Origin: Frankia sp. R82
GTDB lineage: Bacteria > Actinomycetota > Actinomycetes > Frankiales > Frankiaceae
Length of the DNA: 44,871 nucleotides
Reading direction: 5' to 3'
NCBI RefSeq assembly: GCF_023716925.1
Contig: NZ_JAMQQG010000016.1
Coordinates: forward strand, 1-44,871
Below the pieces are notes generated by a model. The model was not told the DNA's origin. It ran no database searches and worked only from the letters and a program-made list of their open reading frames with translations. Positions 17,393 through 27,755 of the stretch are shown here, in pieces. Position 1 is the first letter of the stretch. Every line of letters starts with the position of its first letter. The position numbers and the translations under genes are program-made.

Positions 17393-18414
17393 CGGGCGGG
17401 GGTCACCTCCTCGGCGCGAATGCGCTGGCGGACCTCGGCGGGCAGGTGGCAGGCGACGCGATGGCCGGGGGCCGCCTCGACCAGCGCGGGACGGACGGTG
17501 CCTGTCGCGGGGCCGGCCTGCTCGCGGTAGGCGCAGCGGGGATGGAACGGGCAGCCGGGGGGCACCGTGATCAGGCTCGGCGGTGCACCGGGGATGGTGC
17601 GCAGCCGGTCGTCGCGCTGCTCGTCCAGGCGGGTCACCGACTGCAGCAGACCCCAGGTGTAGGGGTGTTCGGGGCGGGCGAACACGTCGGCGACGCTGCC
17701 ATGCTCCATCACCTGCCCGGCGTACATCACCAGCACGTCGTCGCCGAGTTCGGCGACGACCCCGAGGTCGTGGGTGATCAGGATGATCGCGGTGTCGAAC
17801 TCGCGTTGCAGATCCCGCATCAGATCGAGGATCTGCGCCTGGACGGTGACGTCGAGCGCGGTCGTCGGCTCGTCGGCGATCAGCAGCGCCGGGTCGCAGG
17901 ACACCGCCATCGCGATCATGGCGCGTTGCCGCATGCCTCCGGAGAACTGGTGCGGGTAGTCGTCCAGGCGCCGGGACGGCTCGGGGATGCCGACGAGCTC
18001 GAGCAGCTCGGCCGCGCGACGGCGGGCCGCGGCCCGCGAAACCCGGTGGTGCACCCGGTAGGCCTCGACGATCTGGTCGCCGACGGTGAACTGGGGGTGC
18101 AGGGCCGACAGCGGATCCTGGAAGATCATCGCCATCCGCTGCCCGCGTAGCGCCCGTACCCGGGCGGAGCTCGCGGTGACGAGGTCCTCGCCGTCGAGGC
18201 GGATCTGCCCGTCGATGCTCACCCGCCGCCCGCGTCGGTGCAGGCCCATGATCGCGAGGCTGGTGACGCTCTTGCCCGACCCGGACTCGCCGACGATGCC
18301 CAGCGTGCGGCCCCGGTGGACGTCGAAGCTGAGCCCGTCCACGGCGCGTACCACCCCGTCGTCCGTGGTGAACCGCACCGACAGGTCCCGCACCTGCAGG
18401 AAGGGGGCGCTCAT
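17389..18414 (-). CDS. Peptide-type ABC transporter ATP-binding protein (OppD/DppD-like)
   Basis: The first ATPase of the importer, 341 aa. Walker [10 protein letters not shown]-loop [16 protein letters not shown], signature [13 protein letters not shown], Walker [13 protein letters not shown] and switch region [14 protein letters not shown] are all intact. The C-terminal [11 protein letters not shown] cluster carries the cysteines that bind an iron-sulfur cluster in some Dpp/Opp ATPases. It overlaps its neighbours on both sides by ATGA, showing tight translational coupling with the OppB-like permease and the OppF-like ATPase. Confidence 0.94.
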   Translation of the reverse strand: MSAPFLQVRDLSVRFTTDDGVVRAVDGLSFDVHRGRTLGIVGESGSGKSVTSLAIMGLHRRGRRVSIDGQIRLDGEDLVTASSARVRALRGQRMAMIFQDPLSALHPQFTVGDQIVEAYRVHHRVSRAAARRRAAELLELVGIPEPSRRLDDYPHQFSGGMRQRAMIAMAVSCDPALLIADEPTTALDVTVQAQILDLMRDLQREFDTAIILITHDLGVVAELGDDVLVMYAGQVMEHGSVADVFARPEHPYTWGLLQSVTRLDEQRDDRLRTIPGAPPSLITVPPGCPFHPRCAYREQAGPATGTVRPALVEAAPGHRVACHLPAEVRQRIRAEEVTPAR

Positions 18415-19412
18415 CGGGGGCGCACCCGGGGGTCGACGACGGCGTAGGCGATGTCCACCAGGACGTTCGCCATGATCACGAAGAAGGCGGCGAACAGGGT
18501 GACTCCCATCGTCACGGGCAGGTCCTGGGTGTTGACGGCGTCGATGCTGATCGCGCCGAGGCCGCGGAAACCGAACGTGCGCTCGGTGAGGATCGCCCCG
18601 CCGAACAGCACCCCGAGGTCGAGGCCGAGGATCGTGACGATCGGGGTGAGCGCCGGGCGCAGCGCGTGCTTACCGATCACAGTGCGCTCCGGCAGCCCCT
18701 TCGCCCGGGCCGTACGCACATAGTCCTCACCCAGAGTGTCGATCATGCTGGCGCGGGTGAGGCGCTGGTAGTTCGCCATGTAGAGCAGCGAGAGCACGAT
18801 CCACGCCGGCAGCAGGTTCCACGCCCACAGCGCCGGGTTCGCCGTCAGAGCGACGTAGTGGACGTTGTCGATGATGTGCCACTTGTAGCTGACCAGCAGC
18901 AACAGCAGCAGGCCGGTGAAGTACACCGGCAGCGACACCCCGGCCAGCGACACCGCCGCGGCGATCCGGTCGAACAGCCCGCCGCGGCGCACCGCCGACA
19001 GCACGCCGCTGCTCACCCCGACCGTGAGAAACAGCACCGCCGCGCCCAGCGACAGCGACGCCGTCACCGGCAGGGCGTCGACGATCTGCGACCACACCGG
19101 CTGGTCGTTGCGAAACGAGAATCCCAGGCACGGTGCCGGGCACCAGCTGCGGTCGGAACCGGAGTCGAAATGGCGTCCGACGAACACCCCGCGCAGGAAA
19201 CTCCAGTACTGGTCGACGTAGGACCGGTCGAGCCCGAGCTTCCTCGTGACCCCCGCGATGGTCGCCGGGTCCGGGCTGCGCCCGGCGAACAGCACCGCCG
19301 GATTGTTGCCCAGGGCTTTCGGCACCACGAAGAACAGCACGAACGCGAGCACACTGACCAGCCACAGGATGACGACCGCGCCGACGAGGCGCCCCACGAC
19401 GAACCGGGTCAT
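18411..19412 (-). CDS. Peptide-type ABC transporter permease (OppB/DppB-like)
   Basis: An integral membrane permease of 333 aa. It starts with the usual first span (VVGRLVGAVVILWLVSVLAFVLFFVVP), then an extended periplasmic segment containing ALGNNPAVLFAGRSPDP, and further spans. The EAA loop that contacts the ATPase is visible as DYVRTARAKGLPERTV. The long periplasmic loop (about residues 40-115) includes two cysteines (SWCPAPCLG), uncommon in this family. A 157-bp spacer with short CTGTCGCAG-type repeats separates it from the binding-protein gene upstream. Confidence 0.93.
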   Translation of the reverse strand: MTRFVVGRLVGAVVILWLVSVLAFVLFFVVPKALGNNPAVLFAGRSPDPATIAGVTRKLGLDRSYVDQYWSFLRGVFVGRHFDSGSDRSWCPAPCLGFSFRNDQPVWSQIVDALPVTASLSLGAAVLFLTVGVSSGVLSAVRRGGLFDRIAAAVSLAGVSLPVYFTGLLLLLLVSYKWHIIDNVHYVALTANPALWAWNLLPAWIVLSLLYMANYQRLTRASMIDTLGEDYVRTARAKGLPERTVIGKHALRPALTPIVTILGLDLGVLFGGAILTERTFGFRGLGAISIDAVNTQDLPVTMGVTLFAAFFVIMANVLVDIAYAVVDPRVRPR

Positions 19413-19569
19413 GCGACGTCCCTGCTGCCCGCGGCCGGGTTCCGCGCCCTGTCGCAGCAGGACCTGTCGCAGTGAGCGTTGTCGCAGTGAGCTCCGTCGC
19501 GGCGGGCGTTGTCACCCTGCACGCCGCTGAGCTTCGCGTGGCCGACAGTCGTCGGCACGGTCGTCGGCC

Positions 19570-21441
<1,872 letters not shown>

Positions 21442-21606
21442 GGATCTCCCTGTTGATGTCCGTGGGCCCGGCCAGCCCCGTGCCCGCTGCCAGCGAGGCG
21501 CTGCCCCGGGCGGCCGGTCGCGCAGTGTCTGCGTCGCGCTGCCGACAGATGTGCAGAAGTGCAGAAGTGCGAGGGTGCGAGGGCGCGAAGGCGCGGGACC
21601 ACGGGG

Positions 21607-22590
21607 TCAGCGACCGCCGCGGGGGTCGAAGGCGTCGCGCAGGCCGTCGCCGAGCAGGTTGAAGGCGAGCACCGTGGCAAAGATCGCGAGCCCCGGCGCC
21701 AGCATGAAGATCGGTTCGATGCTGTACCAGCCGTGCGACGACGTGGCCAGCGAGTCCCCCCACGACGCCGTCGGCGGACGCACTCCGACGCCCAGATACG
21801 ACAGCGCCGCCTCGTTCAGAATGTTCGTCGGAATGAGCAGTGTGGCGTACACCAGGACAGGTGCGGCAACGTTCGGCAGTAGCTCACGGAAAATCACCGC
21901 GGACGTCCCCATGCCGAGCGACCGGGCCGCCTCGATGAACTCTCTTTCCCGCAGTGACAGCACCTGCCCGCGCACGATCCGCCCGATGTACGGCCAGGCG
22001 AATATTCCGATGACGAACACCAGTACCCCGATACGCAGCCCCGACCCGGAAAGTCCGAACGCCCGGTTCGGAATCACCGCCACGATCGCGATCGCGAACA
22101 GCACCGACGGTACCGACAACAGCAGGTCCATCAGCCGGGCGATCACCGTGTCCCACAGCCCACCGAGGTAGCCCGCGAGCATTCCGAGAACCGTCCCGAT
22201 GACCACCGCCGTGGCCGTCGCCAGCAGCGCCACCAGCAGCGAGACCCGGGCCCCGTAGACGGTGCGGCTGAAGATGTCCCGCCCGTTGACCGGCTCCACC
22301 CCGAACAGGAAGTGCCAGCTCATGCCCCCGAACCGCCCCCGGGGAGCGGCGGTGTTCGGATCAAGGAGCTCGTAGTGCGGTTCGTTCGGCGGATGCCCCA
22401 GAAGCCTGACGATCAGCGGTGCGAAAGTCGCCGTGAGGGCAAGGAGAACCAGGAATACCAGGCTCGCCATCGCCACTTTGTTGCGCCGAAGTCGACGCCA
22501 TCCTGACTGCCACAGTGAACGCCCCGCTATCGGCGCCTCCACCGGCGCGGCGACGGCATCGACCATCATCTGTCCCGGCGGTGCCGTCAA
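21607..22590 (-). CDS. Peptide-type ABC transporter permease (OppC/DppC-like)
   Basis: The second permease, 327 aa. It has the OppC_N region (WRRLRRNKVAMASLVFLVLLALTATFAPL), the periplasmic HFLFGVEPVNGRDIFSRTVYGARVSLLVAL segment typical of DppC, about six spans and the EAA loop EFIEAARSLGMGTSAVI. I chose the TTG at 22590: it follows an in-frame TGA closely and has GGGAGG 9 bases upstream. An internal ATG at 22569 is the alternative. It is the first gene of the operon and is preceded by a strongly structured leader. Confidence 0.9.
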   Translation of the reverse strand: MTAPPGQMMVDAVAAPVEAPIAGRSLWQSGWRRLRRNKVAMASLVFLVLLALTATFAPLIVRLLGHPPNEPHYELLDPNTAAPRGRFGGMSWHFLFGVEPVNGRDIFSRTVYGARVSLLVALLATATAVVIGTVLGMLAGYLGGLWDTVIARLMDLLLSVPSVLFAIAIVAVIPNRAFGLSGSGLRIGVLVFVIGIFAWPYIGRIVRGQVLSLREREFIEAARSLGMGTSAVIFRELLPNVAAPVLVYATLLIPTNILNEAALSYLGVGVRPPTASWGDSLATSSHGWYSIEPIFMLAPGLAIFATVLAFNLLGDGLRDAFDPRGGR

Positions 22591-22596
22591 GATTCA

Positions 22597-22713
22597 CCAC
22601 CTCCCGCCCACAACTGAGAAAAAGCTCGACCTGGTCCGCCGAGGGACGCTAGACCTCGCTGGCGGAACTGAATACCCGGCGGAGGTGGTTGTCGAGGAAA
22701 CTTTTCTCAGTTG
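22597..22713 (-). promoter_or_regulatory. Structured 5' leader with anti-Shine-Dalgarno segment
   Basis: On the minus strand the leader has an outer stem (CAACTGAGAAAA at the 5' side, + strand 22691-22713, with TTTTCTCAGTTG, 22611-22630), closed inside by CTCGAC/GTCGAG. Between them lies an inner hairpin (CCGCC...GAGG with CCTCGGCGG). A segment CCACCTCCGCC (22678-22688) is complementary, with one bulge, to the OppC-like ribosome binding region GGCGGGAGGTGG (22597-22608). Pairing of the two would hide the Shine-Dalgarno sequence. No known riboswitch class is recognised. The complementarity is seen directly; a regulatory role is inference. Confidence 0.5.
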
Positions 22714-23848
22714 GCACACAGGAAGCCTCAGATGTGCGGCTCGATGCGCGTCTGACACAGGCTCAAGACATCGTTGTAACGGAACCCGGACCATCGGCGT
22801 CCCGCGGCGCCCTGTAGTCGCCTGCCCATCACGCCAGGAAACACTCACCACGCCGCGCTGTTGCTGCGGACGGTGATGACTACCGCAATCGGTGGCGTCC
22901 CGGCTCCGGGCAGGGATGGTGCCATCCGCCGACGCTGCGTCCACGGCTGCCTGTCGACGCCCGACGGCCTGTCGACGCCCGCGGGCCTGTCGCCATTGGG
23001 GGGCCTCGGGTCCCGAGCAACCCATCACATCTGCTGATCACGGCCGCGGGCTTGGCGGGATGGAGGTGGCGGTATCACTCTTTGTATGACGATAAGTTCC
23101 GAGGGTGATGTGGGCGCCCGATGATAGATCATTTGGCTGGCGATGGGCGCGCGGCCTTGGCGGTCTTTTGTGGATCATTGGCGGTCTTTTGTGGATCAAA
23201 GGCCTGCTGCTGCCAGGGTCCGAAGCTCGGTCGCTGAGCACGGTCATAGCCGGGGTGAGCGACCAACCTTCACCAGGTGCCCCCGAATCCGGCGGTAACC
23301 AGGCTGCGGGACGCGCGGGGTGGCAGGACGGTGACGATTCAGCGATGCCCAGGGTGGCCAGTGATTCACAAGAAGCGGCTCACGGCATGTCTCGCGTCGG
23401 CCGCACCTTCACCCTCCGCCTATGACGTTCCGTGGCTATCCGAGTGCCTGGTGTGTCTTCCGTTGCTCGTCGTCGCGGCCTGGGGCTTCGGAGGTGGGCC
23501 CGCGCCTGCGCCGCGACCGTGATCGACGACGCTGTCACGGTCGCTGTTCTCGCTATGCGGACGAAACGCTCGCCGGACCCTACAGAGCGAACGGCACCAG
23601 CCTCAGTGGCACAGGCAGCCGACAAGCCGGACAAAGAAAAACCGCGACGGAGCGCGATAAGGCTACCATCTGTAATCAGGGGAAATCCGAGCGTATCCTT
23701 GGGGTGGAGTGGCTGGGAATTTTCTCCAGGTGATCGCCGCGGCCGGGCCGCGGAATCCGAAGAGGCCGAGGAAACGGAGCCCGCGTGCGTTCGTGACGCA
23801 CGGTCGCGCAGCGCTGGCCGCCAGGCAGCGACCACACGAGACCCGCTC
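22714..23848. other. Intergenic region with P3 repeat, no recognised gene
   Basis: About 1.1 kb. Contents are a 19-bp CTGTCGACGCCCG-type tandem (22950-22995), the P3 element with a duplicated 20-bp segment (23162-23264), and from 23.4 to 23.85 kb overlapping open frames on both strands with no recognisable domain. A moderately AT-rich stretch around 23630-23720 breaks the usual composition. The promoter of the importer operon should lie at its left end. Confidence 0.45.
23162..23264 (+). repeat. Palindromic repeat family P3, copy 3 (extended)
   Basis: The hairpin core GGTCGCTGAGC...GGTGAGCGACC spans 23229-23264. Upstream, CGGTCTTTTGTGGATCA occurs twice in tandem (23162 and 23182). This TTTTGTGGATCAA segment also precedes the core in the 27811-27895 copy, so the full unit is about 85 bp. 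Confidence 0.7.
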
Positions 23849-24379
23849 TTAGTGGGATGACCGTGCGTGACGCTTGGACCTGCGGTGGCGCGTGGCGGCG
23901 GCACCTCGGGTCGCCGAGGGGCGTAGTCCGGCCAGTGCGGCGGAATCCAGCATGGAATCGTCAGCGGCACCGCGGCCAGTCTCGCCGGTGTGGCCAGTCT
24001 CGCCGGTGCGGCCGAGCCCGCCTGTGTGGCTGAGCTCACCTGTGTGGCCAGTCCCGCCGGTATGGCGCGTCCCGCCGGTCCGAGCGCCGAGGGCGGGCAG
24101 GTCGGGATCATCGAGACGCTCGGGATGGCGCGTGGCCTGGTCGGCGCGCTGGTCGGCGCGCTGCTCGGCGAGGGTGCGGGTGCCTGGGCCTTCGACGAGG
24201 CCGTCGGGGACGTGGCGTTCGGGGGGCGGGCCGAGCGGTTGGGGCGGACGCAGGCTCGTCCAGAGGCTGTAGAGGCGGCTGTAGCCGTGGGTCATCCGGA
24301 AATGCCAGTCGAGGTCGCCGGGGCTGGTGAACGTGGCGGCGCAGTCGAGGTCGGTGCGTGGACACAGGTAGGTCGTCAC
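23849..24379 (-). CDS. Small protein with C2H2 zinc-finger-like N-terminus and HTG repeats
   Basis: Residues 6-31 show C-x6-C-x3-F-x5-L-x2-H-x4-H, the classical C2H2 zinc-finger pattern apart from a longer gap between the cysteines. The rest (176 aa in all) is low-complexity: a Pro-rich stretch, QRADQRADQ, then six 6-residue units (GGTRHT, GGTGHT, GELSHT and so on; residues 101-136) from an 18-bp minisatellite, and a basic His/Arg-rich tail. The GTG start at 24379 has GGAGGGAG about 6 bases upstream, which supports real translation. It may bind nucleic acid or metal; no function is known to me. Divergent from the M20 peptidase gene. Confidence 0.6.
   Translation of the reverse strand: MTTYLCPRTDLDCAATFTSPGDLDWHFRMTHGYSRLYSLWTSLRPPQPLGPPPERHVPDGLVEGPGTRTLAEQRADQRADQATRHPERLDDPDLPALGARTGGTRHTGGTGHTGELSHTGGLGRTGETGHTGETGRGAADDSMLDSAALAGLRPSATRGAAATRHRRSKRHARSSH
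23972..24079. repeat. 18-bp minisatellite inside the zinc-finger gene
   Basis: Six in-frame 18-bp units (+ strand type CCAGTCTCGCCGGTGTGG) code for HTG-containing hexapeptides on the minus strand. Units differ by a few bases each. Confidence 0.8.
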
Positions 24380-24406
24380 GTCGGGCTCCCTCCGTCCCTG
24401 ACGACA

Positions 24407-24430
24407 TACCCACAGCTCACAGGGGGTATC
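24407..24430. promoter_or_regulatory. Inverted repeat in divergent promoter region
   Basis: ATACCC and GGGTAT flank about 12 bases between the divergent zinc-finger and M20 peptidase genes. It is a possible operator. Confidence 0.3.
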
Positions 24431-24596
24431 CGCGCCGATCGTGGACGAAGCGGGAAGCGGCCGAGGGCTCGGCCCGGCAGGGGAGCGGGTACAGGAACAT
24501 ACGGGACGGAGTGGGATGTTGCAGGCGTACTACCGAAGTGTTGCCGCAGGCGTGCCGTGGTCGATGCGGTGGGCGGGTGCGGAGCAGACTGGGGAT

Positions 24597-25988
24597 ATGT
24601 CGACCACGCCGCCACCGTCGTCCAACCCGTCTGCCCCGTCCGCGCAGCCGGTGACCTCGGGCCCGGGTGGGTTGCGGCTGCCGGTGGCGGCGCCGAACGC
24701 CGAGGCCGAGGTGGTCGAGCTGTGCGCGGAGCTGCTGCGCTTCGGTTCGGTGAACCGGGGCGACGGCGACGGGCGGGAGCGTCCGGCCGCCGAGTACGTG
24801 GCGGCGAAGCTCGCCGAGGTGGGGATCGAGCCGACCATCCTCGAGTCCGAGCCGGGGCGCACCAGCGTCATCGCGCGCATCAAGGGGGCGGATGCGAGCC
24901 GGGCGCCGCTGCTCGTCCATTCGCATCTGGACGTGGTGCCGGCCGACGCCAGCCAGTGGCGGGTCGGGCCGTTCTCCGGCGAGGAGCTCGACGGCTGCCT
25001 GTGGGGGCGCGGTGCCGTCGACATGCTCGACATGGTCGCGATGACCCTGGCCACCGTCCGTGACCTGGTGCGCAGCGGGCGCAAGCCGTCCCGGGACCTG
25101 GTGGTGGCGTTCCTGGCCGACGAGGAGGCCGGTGGCGTGCTCGGCGCCCGGTGGCTCGTCGACAACCATCCGCAGCACTTCGCCGACTGCACCGAGGCGA
25201 TCGGCGAGGTCGGCGGATTCTCCTACACCGTCTCCGACGACCTGCGCCTCTACCTCATCGAGACGGCCGAAAAGGGTCTGGCCTGGATGAAGCTCACCGC
25301 CACCGGCCGCGCCGGCCACGGCTCGATGATCAGCGACGACAACGCGGTCACGGCGCTGTGCGAGGCGGTGGCGCGCCTGGGTCGCCACGAGTTCCCGATC
25401 GTGCTCACCGACACGGTGCGCCGCTTCCTCGGCGAACTCGGCGATGCGATCGGCGTCCAGTTCGACCTCGACGATCTGGACGCCACCGTCGCCAAGCTCG
25501 GCCCGGTCGCCCGCATGATCGGCGCGACGCTGCGCAACACCGTCAACCCCACCCAGCTCGCCGCCGGGGAGAAGGTCAACGTCATCCCCGGCGAGGCCGT
25601 CGCCTATGTGGACGGCCGCTACCTGCCCGGCCAGCAAGAGGAGTTCCTCCGCCAGCTCGACGAGATCCTCGGCCCCGACATCCGCCGCGAGTGGGTCGTG
25701 CTCGACGACGCCGTCGAGACCGGCTTCGACGGCCCGCTGGTCGACGCGATGGCCGGCGCCCTGCGCGCCGAGGACCCGATCGCCCGCCCCGTCCCCTACA
25801 TGCTCTCCGGCGGCACCGATGCGAAGTCCTTCTCCCGGCTGGGCATCCGCTGCTTCGGTTTCTCCCCCCTGCTGCTGCCCGCCGACCTCGACTTCTCCGG
25901 CATGTTCCACGGCGTGGACGAGCGCGTCCCGCTCGAGTCGCTGCGCTTCGGCGTCCGCGTCCTCGACCGCTTCCTGCGCGCCTGCTGA
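24597..25988 (+). CDS. M20-family metallopeptidase (dipeptidase/deacylase type)
   Basis: A di-zinc hydrolase of the M20/M25/M40 group, 463 aa. Zinc ligands and catalytic residues appear in order: HSHLD (His about 110, Asp 112), GRGAVDML (bridging Asp about 142), ADEEAGG (catalytic Glu and ligand Glu, about 175), and the C-terminal histidine in MFHGVDERVP. The dimerisation lid contains TGRAGHGSM. The ATG at 24597 has only GGGG upstream; longer in-frame starts would add unconserved sequence, including the intergenic inverted repeat. The first 30 residues are Pro/Ser-rich. The substrate (N-acyl amino acid, dipeptide or other) is not determined. It could process peptides brought in by the neighbouring importer, but that is inference. 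Confidence 0.92.
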   Translation: MSTTPPPSSNPSAPSAQPVTSGPGGLRLPVAAPNAEAEVVELCAELLRFGSVNRGDGDGRERPAAEYVAAKLAEVGIEPTILESEPGRTSVIARIKGADASRAPLLVHSHLDVVPADASQWRVGPFSGEELDGCLWGRGAVDMLDMVAMTLATVRDLVRSGRKPSRDLVVAFLADEEAGGVLGARWLVDNHPQHFADCTEAIGEVGGFSYTVSDDLRLYLIETAEKGLAWMKLTATGRAGHGSMISDDNAVTALCEAVARLGRHEFPIVLTDTVRRFLGELGDAIGVQFDLDDLDATVAKLGPVARMIGATLRNTVNPTQLAAGEKVNVIPGEAVAYVDGRYLPGQQEEFLRQLDEILGPDIRREWVVLDDAVETGFDGPLVDAMAGALRAEDPIARPVPYMLSGGTDAKSFSRLGIRCFGFSPLLLPADLDFSGMFHGVDERVPLESLRFGVRVLDRFLRAC

Positions 25989-26059
25989 CGGACATCACGG
26001 CCACACGGAATATCACTCCTTGTGAAAGGCTCATCGGCTCGTTGTGACATGATGGGAAT

Positions 26060-26536
26060 GTGACCGATGACGCACTGGCTGCCCTCGGCCTGAACCGGCC
26101 GGCCGAGGACTCCCGCGTCGGCCCACCGCCGCGCACCTACGCCTACCTGGTGCAGGTCAGCGCCGATGGTTCCCACTGGAACGCCGACTGGACGGAACCC
26201 TCCGGCGGCTTCGAACCCGAAGCGCGCCCCGCGGCAGGGGCCACCGAGATCGCCCGCCGGGTGCTGCGGCGTCGTTTCCTGCAGGTCCGGGCGGACGGCG
26301 ACCCGCACCGTCACAGCATGTGGTTCCGCGTCGACGTCTGGTCCCTCGATCCCGCCACCCCGTGCCACGACCCCGCCGCGCACAGTGTCAACGGAGCGGT
26401 CAGATCCACCACCCGCGCCCACCACAAGCTCGGGGCGATCGCGCTCTCTGGCCGCCACCTGCTCTCCGGCGGCATCCCCCCGGACGCGGTCGAGATCCGC
26501 ACCCCGGCCCAGGCCCGCCGCGAGATCGACGGCTGA
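26060..26536 (+). CDS. Conserved-looking hypothetical protein
   Basis: I do not recognise this 158-aa protein. It has even, protein-like composition (RTYAYLVQVSADGSHWNADW, LRRRFLQVRADGDPHRHSMWFRVDVW, PPDAVEIRTPAQARREI) and no signal peptide or membrane span. It looks like a small single-domain cytoplasmic protein. The start is a GTG with GGGA just upstream. It lies 71 bp after the M20 gene on the same strand, and its 3' end faces the DUF5703 gene. Confidence 0.6.
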   Translation: MTDDALAALGLNRPAEDSRVGPPPRTYAYLVQVSADGSHWNADWTEPSGGFEPEARPAAGATEIARRVLRRRFLQVRADGDPHRHSMWFRVDVWSLDPATPCHDPAAHSVNGAVRSTTRAHHKLGAIALSGRHLLSGGIPPDAVEIRTPAQARREIDG

Positions 26537-26619
26537 CCCGCGCGACACCGAGCCCGCACCCGCACCCGCGTCCAAACCCAAACCCAAACCCGGACCGCCG
26601 TGCGTCGCGGCGAGGCCGG

Positions 26620-26823
26620 TCAGGTCGGCAGATAGCCGGGCAGCCCGCCGGGGCGCCGCCGACGGCGCAGGATCGCGCGGCGGGAACCGTCCGGGAACAG
26701 CCGGAGCCGATCCAGCTCCCAGTCCCCGAACTCGGCGTGCATCGTGAGGATCTGCACCGCGGCCCGGCGGTCCGTGCCCGGCGGCATGTACAGCTTCTGG
26801 TATTCGAGCTCGACTCCAGCCAA
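26620..26823 (-). CDS. DUF5703-family small protein
   Basis: A 67-aa protein containing LEYQKLYMPPGTDRRAAVQILTMHAEFGDWELDRLRLFPDGSRRAILRRRRRP in sequence, the pattern of the small actinobacterial DUF5703 family (a short beta-alpha protein with HAEYGDWELDRLRL and a basic tail). The function of the family is unknown to me. A TTG at 26823 is the likely start, with GGTCAGG upstream; the frame is open further upstream but that part is Arg/Ser-rich and unconserved. It is too short to stand out among longer overlapping frames. Confidence 0.65.
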   Translation of the reverse strand: MAGVELEYQKLYMPPGTDRRAAVQILTMHAEFGDWELDRLRLFPDGSRRAILRRRRRPGGLPGYLPT

Positions 26824-26844
26824 TGTGACCTGACCTTGTACGAC

Positions 26845-26879
26845 GAGCGGACAACAGTTACGGAGAGCGGACAACAGTT
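26845..26879 (-). promoter_or_regulatory. Two 15-bp direct repeats at 20-bp spacing upstream of DUF5703 gene
   Basis: GAGCGGACAACAGTT occurs at 26845 and again at 26865, exactly 20 bp apart (about two helical turns), ending 22 bp upstream of the DUF5703 start. The spacing suits two protein molecules on one DNA face. Direct regulation is inference. Confidence 0.4.
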
Positions 26880-27048
26880 CGGACGGACGGGCACTGCGGA
26901 CGCGGGTGACTGCGGACGGGCAGGAACTGCGGCAGCCGACGGTGCATCGGCGACGGCTGCGAGCGACCTGACTCCGCCGCGTCGAGAATCGACACTTACC
27001 ACCGTGCGGTCCCACCACGTTAACCGTCCCGCTACCTCCTGCAACGTA

Positions 27049-27071
27049 TCCGGACGCGATCCGCGTCCGGA
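27049..27071. terminator. Strong hairpin, possible factor-independent terminator
   Basis: TCCGGACGCG and CGCGTCCGGA form a perfect 10-bp stem with an ATC loop, and CAAC/GTTG may extend it outside. There is no T-run, as is common for actinobacterial hairpin terminators. It lies downstream of the TIR fragment (minus strand). Confidence 0.45.
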
Positions 27072-27185
27072 AGTTGTGGGTTCCGCCTCTGCCGTGGTGG
27101 GCCGCCGGTCGCCACCGAGGCCGTCCGAAGGCTACTCTCCGTATCGCATTCCTTGGAAAATTTGTTATTTATGCCCGATATTTGC

Positions 27186-27755
27186 CTAGGTGGCGGCTAC
27201 ATGGGTCGCCGTGGTCGTATTCGTGTCCGTTTTGCTGATCGCGCGCGACCCGCGGGGGTTCCCGTGCGGGCCGGTCGACTGCGCGGGCCGTGAGGGTTGT
27301 CCGGTGCTGGCGGCCCGCCCCGGTTGACGGGTTCGAGCCGAAGGCTCCTGGCGGATGAGCCCTCGAGCCGGCCACGAGGACGGCGAGCCCGAACCCAACC
27401 GGTTCCGCGCAACCGTCCCGGTGCTCTGTTGGCGAACCGGGAGCAGTGGGATGAGTACCGGCAGCACAAACCGCCAAGCTCGAACCGCCGAAAGCAGGCC
27501 TCGGGGAGGATGACTCGTGCCCACCGCCTCGTCTGCCGAGTCTGACCCCGACCTCGGACCGGGCTCCGACGCCGAACGTCCGACGGACACCCTGGTCGGC
27601 CAGTGCGTGCCGGCGACGAAGTCCCAGTCCTGGATTGGCACGGTGTAGTCGCTGTCCTCCAGATGCCAGGCGATCCACCGGGCCCAGTCGGCGTCCGCGT
27701 CGGTATAGAAGACAAAGAAATCCCAGGTGGACTCACCGTGACGATCTTGCTCCAC
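27186..27755 (-). pseudogene. TIR-domain protein fragment
   Basis: The first 52 residues (WDFFVFYTDADADWARWIAW then HLEDSDYTVPIQDWDFVAGTHW) match the beginning of bacterial TIR domains, including the F/Y-x-S/T-Y strand and the WDFVAG segment. TIR domains act as NAD-cleaving or scaffold modules, often in antiphage or NB-ARC-like proteins. After residue 52 the similarity stops. The frame stays open to 189 aa, but the later part is Ser/Pro/Arg-rich without TIR strands, and neither other frame restores it. I read this as a decayed or truncated gene. The start is a GTG at 27755. A P3 repeat lies 56 bp upstream. Confidence 0.6.

Larger units (their letters stand above)
26824..27185. other. Intergenic region upstream of the DUF5703 gene
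   Basis: The region contains the spaced direct repeat (26845-26879), a strong hairpin (27049-27071) and an AT-rich end (27140-27190). I see no gene. Long minus-strand frames through it are low-complexity extensions of the DUF5703 frame. Confidence 0.45.

Noticed and set aside
23630-23720. Stretch resembling part of a c-di-AMP (ydaO-type) riboswitch (AATC..GGGGAAATCCG)
   Set aside because: The other conserved parts and stems are not visible, and no suitable downstream cell-wall hydrolase gene follows.
23380-24111. Minus-strand frame of 243 codons overlapping the zinc-finger gene
   Set aside because: No recognisable domain, and it overlaps a frame with a better ribosome site and a motif. Its Ala-rich part is just another reading of the 18-bp minisatellite.
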